Positions 24,858 through 32,968 of a stretch of DNA of 64,000 nucleotides are shown here, piece by piece (position 1 is the first letter of the stretch; each line of letters opens with the position of its first letter). This DNA is from CAXXHQ01 sp963665265 (GTDB lineage: Bacteria; Planctomycetota; Planctomycetia; Pirellulales; Thermoguttaceae). Made by a program: the position numbers and the translations under genes. Under the pieces are notes generated by a model. It had not been told where the DNA came from. It worked only from the letters and a program-made list of their open reading frames with translations, and made no database searches. The stretch covers positions 2,046,001-2,110,000 of the forward strand of contig OY762224.2 in assembly GCA_963665265.2 (NCBI GenBank), given 5' to 3'.

Positions 24858-26579
24858 GTGCCGTCGCTTTTCGTAATCCGAGGGATCGATCAGGGCGCCC
24901 GCTTCGCTTTGGAGGGGACGGCGTTGCGGATTGGTCGCGATTCGGCCAACCCGATCCAATTCCACGACACCGAAGTCTCGCGGCAGCATGCGGAGATTCG
25001 CTTCCAAAACGGTGAGTTCACCATCTCCGATCTCAATAGCTCGAACGGAACCTATGTGAACGGCCGTCGGGTTCAGCAGTCGAAAATCGTCACCGGCGAT
25101 CAGCTTCAGTTCGGCAGCACGCTGGTTTTATTCACCGGCTTGGAGGAAGAGGCCCTCGAGGACATTTCGGGCACCATCGATATCGGCGAGGCGAAAGAGA
25201 TATCGGACTCATCGCAGATCGTTCGCTCCGTTCCGCAAGAGGAAGGGAGCCGCCTTTTTGAGCTAAGGAGCGAGGATCCGCAGCATGCTTGGCTAGCGCG
25301 AGCGCGAAGCAATTTGCAGATCATGTACAGCACGGCCTTGGCCGTGAGCCGTACGCTCGACATCGATCGCCTGCTGCAAAGCATCATGGAGATGATTTTC
25401 GAGTGGGTCGAAGCCGATCGCGGTTGCGTAATGCTGATGGACCCGCTGACGAAGACGCTTCAGCCTCGAGTGCGCCGGACGCGGAAGGGCGTTCGCGGCG
25501 GCGAGGATAAAATCTCGATTAGCAAGACGATTCTCGACTACGTCATCAATAAGAACGAAGGGGTCATCACTTCCGACGCGCGGCGAGACGATCGTTGGAA
25601 TCCGGCCGGCAGTATTTTGCAGATGGGCATCCGCGAGGCGATTTGCGTTCCTATGCAAGGGCGTTACGACGTCGTCGGCGTGATCTACATTGACACTTCG
25701 ACCACTCCGCAGCAACTTCTGCAAAAAGGGGTGGCCACGAAGTTCAACGACGAGCATCTGAAGTTGATGATCGCCATCGCGCATCAAGCGGCCTTGGCCG
25801 TCGAAGATACTCGTTACTATTCAGCGATGGTTCAGGCCGAGCGGCTTGCGGCCATTGGCCAAACGATCGCCACGCTCTCGCATCACATTAAAAATATTCT
25901 CCAAGGCATTCGCGGCGGAAGTTACTTGATCGAGATGGGGCTGAAGGATCACGACGACGAGATCATCGGCAAAGGCTGGAAGATCGTCGAAAAGAATCAG
26001 AACAAGATTTCGGCCTTGGTAATGGACATGCTTTCGTTCAGCAAGGAGCGCGAGCCAGATTTGGTTCTCGCCGATTTGAACGAGACGATCGGCGACGTGA
26101 TCGAGCTGATGAACGCCCGGGCCGACGAGTTCCAAGTTAAGTTGATTTGGCAACCGGCCGCCGAAATTCCGGAGTTGACTTTCGATCCGGAAGGCATTCA
26201 CCGCGCTGCGCTGAACGTGGTGACGAACGCCATCGACGCGGTTTCGGAGATGACCCCGCCGGGTATGGTGCGCGTGCGGACGGAATACGATTCGGAGGCC
26301 GCGTTAGCGCGGATCATCGTTGAGGACGACGGGCCGGGCATCCCCGCCGACCAAAAGGAATTGCTGTTTAGTCCGTTTGTTTCGTCGAAGAAGAGTCGCG
26401 GCACCGGACTTGGTCTCCCGGTGAGTCAAAAGATTATTCGCGAACACGGCGGCCGCATCGTCGTGGAAAGCGAGCAGGGGTGCGGAGCGCGATTTATTTT
26501 GGAACTGCCCGCCGCCTTGTCGCCGATTGAGTTGGACGAGGAGCCGGACATCGCGATTCCCGACGGCGACTCGCCGTAG
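24858..26579 (+). CDS. FHA-GAF sensor histidine kinase
   Basis: The 573-residue product starts with GTG, 8 nt after GGGAG. Residues 1-95 form an FHA domain (IGRDSANPIQFHDTEVSRQH, SSNGTYVNGRRV) that binds phosphothreonine peptides. Residues about 155-310 form a GAF domain. The kinase core has the H-box region LSHHIKNIL (His342/His343), and a HATPase with NVVTNAIDAV, DDGPGIP and GTGLGLPVSQKI. No transmembrane segment is present, so it is cytoplasmic. The combination suggests that a Ser/Thr-kinase signal enters through FHA and a small ligand through GAF, and leaves by phosphotransfer, perhaps to the receiver protein upstream. The ligand is unknown. Confidence 0.9.
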   Translation: MPSLFVIRGIDQGARFALEGTALRIGRDSANPIQFHDTEVSRQHAEIRFQNGEFTISDLNSSNGTYVNGRRVQQSKIVTGDQLQFGSTLVLFTGLEEEALEDISGTIDIGEAKEISDSSQIVRSVPQEEGSRLFELRSEDPQHAWLARARSNLQIMYSTALAVSRTLDIDRLLQSIMEMIFEWVEADRGCVMLMDPLTKTLQPRVRRTRKGVRGGEDKISISKTILDYVINKNEGVITSDARRDDRWNPAGSILQMGIREAICVPMQGRYDVVGVIYIDTSTTPQQLLQKGVATKFNDEHLKLMIAIAHQAALAVEDTRYYSAMVQAERLAAIGQTIATLSHHIKNILQGIRGGSYLIEMGLKDHDDEIIGKGWKIVEKNQNKISALVMDMLSFSKEREPDLVLADLNETIGDVIELMNARADEFQVKLIWQPAAEIPELTFDPEGIHRAALNVVTNAIDAVSEMTPPGMVRVRTEYDSEAALARIIVEDDGPGIPADQKELLFSPFVSSKKSRGTGLGLPVSQKIIREHGGRIVVESEQGCGARFILELPAALSPIELDEEPDIAIPDGDSP

Positions 26580-26623
26580 TTTGACTTTTTTCGATCTATT
26601 CGTTTGGAAATTGGATTCTTAAG

Positions 26624-27472
26624 ATGGCCTTGCACGATCAGCTTGCGCCCGCCATTACCGATTACTCTCGTCTTTGCGTTCATACGATTACGACGAAGCC
26701 GTGGTCGCTCGAGGAAGCGGCGAAGAATTACGCGGCGGCCGGTGTGCAGGGCGTGACCGTATGGCGGCAATGGCTCGAAGGACGCGATATTAAGGCCTCG
26801 GGCGACATGCTTCGCGATCACGGATTGCGCGTCGTTTCGCTCTGCCGAGGCGGTTTCTTTCCTTCGTCGAGCGCGTCGGGGCGGAAGGAGGCCGTGGAAG
26901 AGAATCTTCGCGCGATCGACGAGGCCGAGGCGCTCGGGGCTCCGTTGGTCGTTTTGGTTTGCGGGGCCGTGCCCGACCAGTCGCTCGAGACCAATCGAGG
27001 GCAAATCAGCGACGGAATCGCGGCTGTGGCCGAACATGCTAGACAAGTCGGCGTAAAATTGGCCATCGAGCCGTTGCACCCGATGTATGCCGCCGAACGC
27101 TCGGCGGTCAATACGATGCGGCAAGCGAACGACATGTGCGACGCTCTGAATCTATCGAACGTGGGCGTTGCGGTCGATGTGTATCATTTGTGGTGGGATT
27201 CGGAGTTGAAAGGCGAAATCGAACGCTGCGGAAAAGCGGACCGGCTCTACGCATTCCACGTTTGCGATTGGCGCTCGCCGACGGTCGATTTTTTGAACGA
27301 CCGCGGTTTGATGGGCGAAGGGTGCATTCCGATCCGCAAAATTCGCGGCTGGGCCGAACAAGCTGGTTTCGACGGATTCATTGAAGTCGAGATTTTCTCG
27401 AATCGCTGGTGGGCGGCCGACCAAAAGCAGTTCCTTGACGCTATCAAGGCCGCGTATCTGAAGCACGTGTAG
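26624..27472 (+). CDS. Sugar phosphate isomerase/epimerase-like TIM-barrel protein
   Basis: The 282-residue protein belongs to the xylose-isomerase-like/AP endonuclease 2 barrel superfamily. Metal-ligand regions are KLAIEPLHPMYA, VAVDVYHLWWD, YAFHVCDWRSP and IEVEIFSNRWW, ending each barrel strand as expected. Members act as epimerases, isomerases or hydroxypyruvate-isomerase-like enzymes, but the substrate cannot be told. It lies 44 bp after the histidine kinase on the same strand; no regulatory link is known. Confidence 0.85.
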   Translation: MALHDQLAPAITDYSRLCVHTITTKPWSLEEAAKNYAAAGVQGVTVWRQWLEGRDIKASGDMLRDHGLRVVSLCRGGFFPSSSASGRKEAVEENLRAIDEAEALGAPLVVLVCGAVPDQSLETNRGQISDGIAAVAEHARQVGVKLAIEPLHPMYAAERSAVNTMRQANDMCDALNLSNVGVAVDVYHLWWDSELKGEIERCGKADRLYAFHVCDWRSPTVDFLNDRGLMGEGCIPIRKIRGWAEQAGFDGFIEVEIFSNRWWAADQKQFLDAIKAAYLKHV

Positions 27473-27654
27473 GGCGGTTTGATTGAAAACGGCGTTTTTC
27501 TTCCGGAACGACTCCCGTCTGCGGCGGGGGGCTTGCTCCGTGAACTGCTCTTCTACCGAGCGTGAATTATCGCTAAACTCCACGCTCCGGCGCTGATTTT
27601 ACGCGCCGACCCTGTTGAATGAAGTAGTCACCTTTCATCGACCAAGGAAGGTCT

Positions 27655-29262
27655 ATGAGCGCTCCAGCACGTAAAAGCCGTCAGCGACTTACCGTCGCGC
27701 TTGTCGTATATTGCGATCAAAGCTTGTTGCCCGTCACGCTGGAAAGCGTCAAGACGCTGGCCGATGAAATCGTCATCGAAGACGTCGGATCTTGGGATGA
27801 AAGCGTTCAAGTGGCGCAAAGTTACAGCGCGCGCATTCGGCAAGCCGAATGGACCGAGAGCTTCTCCGACGCCAAAAACGCCTTGCTCAAACGAGTCATC
27901 GGCGATTGGGTTCTTTGGCTCGAGCCGGGCGAAACCCTTACGGAAGCCAGCTTGAAAGAGTTGCGCGAGTTCATCAATACCGAGGCCGACAAGTCGAAGG
28001 CCTATATGGTCGCCGTCGAAGGCCCGACGGACGACGATTCCGGATCGCGCGAGCAGACCGCCGAGTTGCGGTTGTTTTCGACGAAGGCGGGATTGACGTT
28101 CAAAGGTCGGATTCGGGAAAGCGTTCGTGAATCGATGGAGGAACGCGAGGTTACGATCGGGCTGGCTCCCGGCGTGATTTTGCAGGACGAACGGCGTAAT
28201 CAATTCGAGAAGAAATCGTTCAATGCGCACCTTGCGTTGCGTTTGGCGAATTTAGAAATGGCCGAGCATGAAAAGACGCCGGCACGATTGGATTTGGCCA
28301 TCGGCGACGCGCTTTGCGATCTCGGCGATTTCGTGCATGCGGCGCCGGCCTATTCGAACGCCGTCGAACATGCCTTACGCGGCTCGACCGAACAACTTGA
28401 AGCCTATTACGGCTTGCTCTCCGCGATGGATCGTAATCCGATATTGCAGCCGGCGTCGTTGGAGACTTGTTTGCACGCTTTGGAGATATTTCCGCTCGAT
28501 GCGCAGTTGCTCTTGGCGATGGGCGGATACGTGCAAGCGAGAAATCGCGGCGATTTGGCGTTACGAGCGTTTGAAAGCGCCGTGCGAAACGGTCGCGTCG
28601 ATTTGGAGACTTGGCGTCTGCTTGATTTGCCGGAAGTCGCCGTCGCGTTCTATGCTATGGCTCTTCGCGCGCAAGGGCAAGAGGCAGAGGCGCTCGCACA
28701 GCTTGAAGACGGCCTGACGCGTTTTCCGAAATCGACGCGTCTTATTAAATTGGCCATCGATTTGAGCGTCAAGCTCGACAAGGACGCCCGCGCCATCGAA
28801 CTTGCGGAGGGCTGGGCGGAGACGCCGCGCGACAAGATGCTCTTGGCCGACGTGGCTCGCGCCGCTTGCTTGGCCATGAAAAAGAGCTGGCCCGAGGCGC
28901 TTGCGTTGTTGCAGCGAGCCTACGCCATCGGCTGCGAGCATCCTCTCTGCTTCCAATGGCTGACGTTTTCTCTCGTTTCGAACGGTCAGTTTGAATCGGC
29001 AAAGGTCGTTCTCGAACATTGGCGAAAGGTCGCGCCGAACGACCTCGATATGCAAACCTATTCGTCGGCCATCTGCTCCGAAGAGGCCTTGCATAAATCG
29101 GACGAGGAATCGCGAGAATCGCAAGCGGAACTTGACGGACGATTCTATCGCGTTGACGACGCCGCGAACGTGAGCGCAGCCGAAATGCCGAAACCCGCCT
29201 TCGTCACACAGGCTGAGAGCGAAAAGTCGCAGCTTTCCCGGGAATCGGTCGTCGACGAATAA
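27655..29262 (+). CDS. GT2-like / TPR protein with altered catalytic motif
   Basis: The 535-residue product begins with a GT-A-like domain (residues 12-190: LTVALVVYCDQSLLPVTLES, ADEIVIEDVGSWDESVQVAQ, SDAKNALLKRVIGDWVLWLE), which resembles family 2 glycosyltransferases that carry C-terminal TPRs. In such enzymes the segment after WVLWL normally has a D-x-D/DADE motif; here it reads EPGE, and the usual DTGSTD is DVGSWD, so catalysis may be lost or altered. Residues about 195-490 form helical TPR-type repeats. The end is acidic and Ser-rich. There is no signal peptide. A role in protein or surface glycosylation is possible but unproven. Confidence 0.7.
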   Translation: MSAPARKSRQRLTVALVVYCDQSLLPVTLESVKTLADEIVIEDVGSWDESVQVAQSYSARIRQAEWTESFSDAKNALLKRVIGDWVLWLEPGETLTEASLKELREFINTEADKSKAYMVAVEGPTDDDSGSREQTAELRLFSTKAGLTFKGRIRESVRESMEEREVTIGLAPGVILQDERRNQFEKKSFNAHLALRLANLEMAEHEKTPARLDLAIGDALCDLGDFVHAAPAYSNAVEHALRGSTEQLEAYYGLLSAMDRNPILQPASLETCLHALEIFPLDAQLLLAMGGYVQARNRGDLALRAFESAVRNGRVDLETWRLLDLPEVAVAFYAMALRAQGQEAEALAQLEDGLTRFPKSTRLIKLAIDLSVKLDKDARAIELAEGWAETPRDKMLLADVARAACLAMKKSWPEALALLQRAYAIGCEHPLCFQWLTFSLVSNGQFESAKVVLEHWRKVAPNDLDMQTYSSAICSEEALHKSDEESRESQAELDGRFYRVDDAANVSAAEMPKPAFVTQAESEKSQLSRESVVDE

Positions 29263-29320
29263 TCGCTTTTATCGGGTTTTAAATTTAGCAGTATTTAGAT
29301 TGTTTCTTGCAGCGATTTAC

Positions 29321-29355
29321 CGCCGAAAAGAGGGATTTTCGCCCGCTTTTCGGCG
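29321..29355. repeat. 10-bp inverted repeat upstream of the acidic-protein promoter
   Basis: CGCCGAAAAG (29321-29330) and CTTTTCGGCG (29346-29355) are perfect complements around a 15-base loop. No T-run follows, so it could be an operator or a weak terminator of the preceding gene. It ends 17 bp before the -35 box. Confidence 0.6.
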
Positions 29356-29372
29356 AAAATGGATTGGCCCGG

Positions 29373-29401
29373 TTGACAGTCTCCGGCAATCGGTTCACAA
29401 T
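29373..29401 (+). promoter_or_regulatory. Near-consensus promoter of the acidic-protein gene
   Basis: TTGACA (29373-29378) and CACAAT (29396-29401) are spaced by 17 bp. Transcription would begin near 29408, about 50 nt before the ATG at 29457. The same transcript may continue into the purine nucleoside phosphorylase gene. Confidence 0.75.
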
Positions 29402-29456
29402 GCGCCGAATTGAACGACGCTCTGACGTTTTATCACCGTAAATTGGAATAATATTC

Positions 29457-29732
29457 ATGACTCTTTCCGCCCCTTTTCAAGTCTCCGCGACCGTTCCGTC
29501 CTTCACGCCGTCATCCGAAGAGTTGTTCCCGGTCGCGCCGATCGTCGTGGCTGAGGCCGACGATGAGGAATTCAGCGACGACGATTTTGACGACGACTTC
29601 GACGATGATTTTGAAGAAGATTTTGACGACGGATTCGATGACGAATTCGGCGATGATGACGACGACGCCGATGCGGATGAAGACGACGACGCCGACTTTT
29701 CGGCCGAAGAACTTGAGGATGATGACGAATAA
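29457..29732 (+). CDS. Very acidic low-complexity protein
   Basis: The 91-residue product has an ordinary N-terminal 30 residues (MTLSAPFQVSATVPSFTPSS) followed by about 55 residues made almost entirely of Asp, Glu, Phe and Gly in a loose DDDFDDDF pattern. The family was not recognised. A near-consensus promoter lies just upstream and codon structure is consistent, so it is likely real although low-complexity frames can arise by chance. It is probably unstructured and could bind cations or basic proteins. The next gene begins 54 bp later. Confidence 0.65.
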   Translation: MTLSAPFQVSATVPSFTPSSEELFPVAPIVVAEADDEEFSDDDFDDDFDDDFEEDFDDGFDDEFGDDDDDADADEDDDADFSAEELEDDDE

Positions 29733-29786
29733 GCTTCTCCGTTTCGTTTCACTTTCGTCTCGACACGTTTGCGCCAGGAAAATTCC

Positions 29787-30614
29787 ATGCACGAGTTAAA
29801 GAGCCAAATTGCCGAAGCCGTCGCCGTCGTTCGTAAGGTGTATCAGGGAACTCCGCAAGCGGGAATTATTCTCGGCACCGGATTGGGGAGCGTCGCCGAG
29901 CAAATTGAAGTCGAAGCGAAACTCGACTACTCCGAGATTCCGCATTTTCCGCGTTCGACCGTCGTTAGTCACGCCGGTCAGTTGGTCTGCGGTCGATTGA
30001 GCGGCGTTCCGGTCGTCGCCATGGAAGGTCGCTTTCACTACTACGAAGGCTACACCTATCAGCAAATCACGTTTCCCGTTCGGGTCATGCGGGCGTTGGG
30101 CGCCGAATTGCTCGTCGTCTCGAACGCCTGCGGCGGCCTCAATCCGCAATACGGCCTGGGCGACGTCATGCTGATCGAAGATCATATCAACTTGATGAAC
30201 GGCAATCCGCTCATCGGCCCGAACGACGATTCGCTCGGTCCGCGATTCCCGGACATGAGCTGCCCGTACGATCCGAAGTTGATCGCTCGCGGATTAGAGA
30301 TCGCTCGCAAAGAAAACTTCGCCGCGCAAAAGGGCGTCTATGCGGCCGTAACCGGTCCGAACTTGGAAACCCGCGCCGAATATCGCGCGCTTCGCACGCT
30401 TGGCGCCGACGTCGTCGGCATGTCCACCGTGCCGGAAGCGCTTGTGGCAGTTCACGGCGGCATGCGCGTCGTCGGCCTCTCGGTGATTACCGATATGTGC
30501 AAGCCCGACGCTCTTAAGCCCGCCGAAATCAGCGAGATTTTGGCGGTTGCCGCCTCGGCCGAGCCGAAACTTCGCGCTTTGGTCCTCGGAATTCTGGCCG
30601 GGGAAAAAAGATAA
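29787..30614 (+). CDS. Purine nucleoside phosphorylase (trimeric type)
   Basis: The 275-residue protein splits purine nucleosides with phosphate in the salvage pathway. Family marks are GIILGTGLGSVAEQI (phosphate loop), FPRSTVVSHAGQLVCGRLSG, MEGRFHYYEGYTYQQITFPV, VVSNACGGLNPQYGLGDVML, GPNLETRAEYRALRTLGADV and GMSTVPEALVAVHGGM. The spacing and the TxxPE..VA motif fit the trimeric PunA type rather than hexameric DeoD. ATG 29787 is preceded by AGGA at 7 nt; a TTG 18 bases upstream is in frame but poor. Its chemistry fits the nucleotide-supply genes elsewhere in the window. Confidence 0.93.
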   Translation: MHELKSQIAEAVAVVRKVYQGTPQAGIILGTGLGSVAEQIEVEAKLDYSEIPHFPRSTVVSHAGQLVCGRLSGVPVVAMEGRFHYYEGYTYQQITFPVRVMRALGAELLVVSNACGGLNPQYGLGDVMLIEDHINLMNGNPLIGPNDDSLGPRFPDMSCPYDPKLIARGLEIARKENFAAQKGVYAAVTGPNLETRAEYRALRTLGADVVGMSTVPEALVAVHGGMRVVGLSVITDMCKPDALKPAEISEILAVAASAEPKLRALVLGILAGEKR

Positions 30615-30638
30615 CCTGTTGGTTTAAGGGGTCGTTAA

Positions 30639-31124
30639 GTGAGCAAGTCCGCCGTTTCGCCTTGTTGTCCCGAGTTCCAGCCGCAATTATGGGACGGCAA
30701 AACGCACCTCTGGCAAGATAAGGCGTTCATTACCGACAACGTCGCGCAGATATTTCACATCCCGCTGAACGTCGGCGGCGTCATCAAACGGATGTGGAAG
30801 AAGGTGACCGACGCCGATGCGGCTCTGCCGATGGAAGAATCGTTGATTCTTTTTCGCGACTGCTCCCTGTGGAAGTCGGAGCTATTCATGAGCGTTGCCA
30901 GAGAAGTTCCCGACGCGAAGAACGTGAAATTCACGGGCGAGTTCATAAGTAAAGTCTATACCGGCCCCTACCATGCCGTTCCGAAATGGATCGCCGACAT
31001 GGACAAGTCTTTGGCCGGCCAAGGGAAGAAGTCGCTCAAGTATTTCATTCACTACGCTTACTGTCCGAAATGCGCCAAACATTACGGCGTGAACTACGCC
31101 GCAGCGTTCGCGCAAGTGAAGTAG
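30639..31124 (+). CDS. Conserved protein of unknown function with CC-PEF and CPKC motifs
   Basis: The 161-residue product starts with GTG and begins MSKSAVSPCCPEFQPQLWDG, then has IFHIPLNVGGVIKRMWKKV and, at the C terminus, FIHYAYCPKCAKHYGVNYAA. Proteins with this pattern (Cys-Cys-Pro near the N terminus, FHIPLN, and a CPxCAK..G pair) form a conserved bacterial family that is sometimes labelled hydrolase without good evidence. The paired cysteines at both ends suggest one metal site. There is no signal or membrane segment. It follows the purine nucleoside phosphorylase by 24 bp and may be in its operon. Confidence 0.65.
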   Translation: MSKSAVSPCCPEFQPQLWDGKTHLWQDKAFITDNVAQIFHIPLNVGGVIKRMWKKVTDADAALPMEESLILFRDCSLWKSELFMSVAREVPDAKNVKFTGEFISKVYTGPYHAVPKWIADMDKSLAGQGKKSLKYFIHYAYCPKCAKHYGVNYAAAFAQVK

Positions 31125-31168
31125 GCAGCGGGGCGCGAACTTTTTTTTGTCGTGTGCCACTTCATTGC

Positions 31169-32515
31169 ATGACGAAAAAAAGTACTAAGGGGGAATCTGT
31201 GCGTCTTTCTCAAGAGCAATTTCGCGATGCGCTCCGCAAGGGGCTAGGCCGCGCCGTGATTCATGTCGAAAAGTTCGGCATTGCCGGTTTGGAAGACGAT
31301 CTCATTCACGGATGCCTTAATAGTTTAGTATATGATCCGCAGTTTGAAGGAACTCGCGGCGGCTGGCTATTCCATCTCGTCACATTAGCCGACCTAACGG
31401 AATCAATTCGCCCGCTTGTTATTGATAAACTTCTTCAGCCATCGAAGCAGGATGACTACTGGACCGTGGCGCAACTTTACGCCTTGGCTGCCGAATTCGC
31501 GAGCGCAGGAAATGAATCAGCCAAGAGCGCCGTTTACGAGAAATTCAAAAGGCGGGAGTTTGTCGATCCGCTAATCGGCGGTTATCACATTGTATCGCTC
31601 GATAAACTATCCGGCCTTATCTGCGTCGTTGAGGAAATCGGCGACCGTTTGCGAAATGAATCTGGGTACGAAGCCGACGTTTATGCTTTTGAGATGATAT
31701 ACGACGAACTTGGTTTGGAGACGGTCGAGGCAACATTGGCCGAACGGGCTCTGCAGAGCTTAAACGTCCAGGCTTTTCTTGACTTTCGCGAACGAAAAAA
31801 ACAAGAAGCGAAACTTAGGGTGGAGGAAATCGCTTCCCCCCCTCAAACCGCGAACGAAATCCTAAAACTTCTTAATTCTCAAGATGTAATGGCTCTTATT
31901 AGCTTGCGACGTTGGGGGCGCCATGCTTCCGAGGACGATTTAACGAAAATTTTGGAACGCGTCGAAACGGAAACGGACGCCGAACGCCTCCGCAAATTAC
32001 TTTTCGTTTTTCAAGACAGGCAAATGCCTCGCTTGTCCCAGCGAATCATGGAGTTGACTTTGGCGGAGGACTCCAAAATCAGCGATCTCGCTATCCGCTC
32101 GCTTGCTAATCATAAAGCGGAGCAAATACGTGATCTCGCTTTGCGTCTGCTTCGCAACAAACAGCCGATCTTCGGAGCGATCAGGCTTTTGGCGTTAAAT
32201 TACGAATCAGGTGACGATCAGCTGGTCGAATCGGTTCTGCCGAAGTCGGGCGACGCCGACTCGCTCCACGCCGTCTGCCAAGCCATAACGTCCGTCATCG
32301 GCGAGCAAACGACCCCGGAATTAAGAAGTTGCATGCATTGGGTCTATGCACAAAGTCCTTGCTCATGGTGCCGCCATTACGTCTTGAGCAGTTTAATCGA
32401 ATGGGGCCTCGCTTCTCGTGAGTTGCTCGAAGAGTGTCTTGAGGATTGCGAAGAAGATACGCAAGAGGCGGCGCAAGCGGCCTTGGCGGCGATGGATATC
32501 TTGCCGAATTCGTAG
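31169..32515 (+). CDS. Helical repeat (HEAT-like) protein of unknown function
   Basis: The frame is open upstream into the preceding gene, but the first sensible start is ATG 31169 (MTKKSTKGESVRLSQEQFRD); a GTG at 31199 behind AGGGGGA is the alternative. From ATG 31169 the product has 448 residues. From about residue 230 it shows repeating amphipathic helix pairs (LRKLLFVFQDRQMPRLSQRI, DLAIRSLANHKAEQIRDLAL, GAIRLLALNYESGDDQLVES), which look like HEAT or TPR-type solenoid. The end has SPCSWCRHY, a possible cysteine pair, and a Glu-rich tail. No enzyme motif was found. Codon use is less GC-biased than in neighbouring housekeeping genes, which may hint at an accessory origin. Confidence 0.65.
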   Translation: MTKKSTKGESVRLSQEQFRDALRKGLGRAVIHVEKFGIAGLEDDLIHGCLNSLVYDPQFEGTRGGWLFHLVTLADLTESIRPLVIDKLLQPSKQDDYWTVAQLYALAAEFASAGNESAKSAVYEKFKRREFVDPLIGGYHIVSLDKLSGLICVVEEIGDRLRNESGYEADVYAFEMIYDELGLETVEATLAERALQSLNVQAFLDFRERKKQEAKLRVEEIASPPQTANEILKLLNSQDVMALISLRRWGRHASEDDLTKILERVETETDAERLRKLLFVFQDRQMPRLSQRIMELTLAEDSKISDLAIRSLANHKAEQIRDLALRLLRNKQPIFGAIRLLALNYESGDDQLVESVLPKSGDADSLHAVCQAITSVIGEQTTPELRSCMHWVYAQSPCSWCRHYVLSSLIEWGLASRELLEECLEDCEEDTQEAAQAALAAMDILPNS

Positions 32516-32968
32516 GGCGTTAGCTGATGCTTTTCCATGCAAATGTCCCATCAGCATAACTTCGTGAAGATTGGCGTTCCGACCGCGTGCTGATGCTTTT
32601 CCTCAGCGGTGATCGCCGCTTGCGGCCATTCCGAAGCTGAATAGAGGGATTTGCGATAGGAGTGGCTGATATTATTCGCTTTTCCCCCCGATTGCATTTC
32701 CCGCCTGGGCATGTTTAATTGATAGTTTTGCCGTAAAGGCCGAATTATACGTCTATTACGCCATTTTTCGCCTACGCCGGGCAGTCCCCGGGCGCCGCGC
32801 GGATGATCGCCAATTGTCGTAACGTCTTTGTGCGTTTCAACTTGAGAGTAGGCGCTTATTCAAGTCCCAGCTTCACGCCTGCGCGGCGCTGGCATTAGCT
32901 AACCTTTTGGCAAGCAATCGATTAAGAAATTTCGCTGGTGCGATTGGAAATAAGAAAGCTTTTTGAAA
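32516..32968. other. Gene-free region before ileS
   Basis: No gene is supported in these 453 bases. They contain a 14-bp direct repeat (GCTGATGCTTTTCC at 32523-32536 and 32589-32602), the first copy paired with a downstream CATCAGC. No T-box-like specifier or antiterminator was recognised before ileS, and no strong promoter was found by eye. Confidence 0.5.

Noticed and set aside
32516..32968. T-box leader before ileS
   Set aside because: No specifier loop, T-box sequence (TGGNACCGCG) or antiterminator pair was seen.
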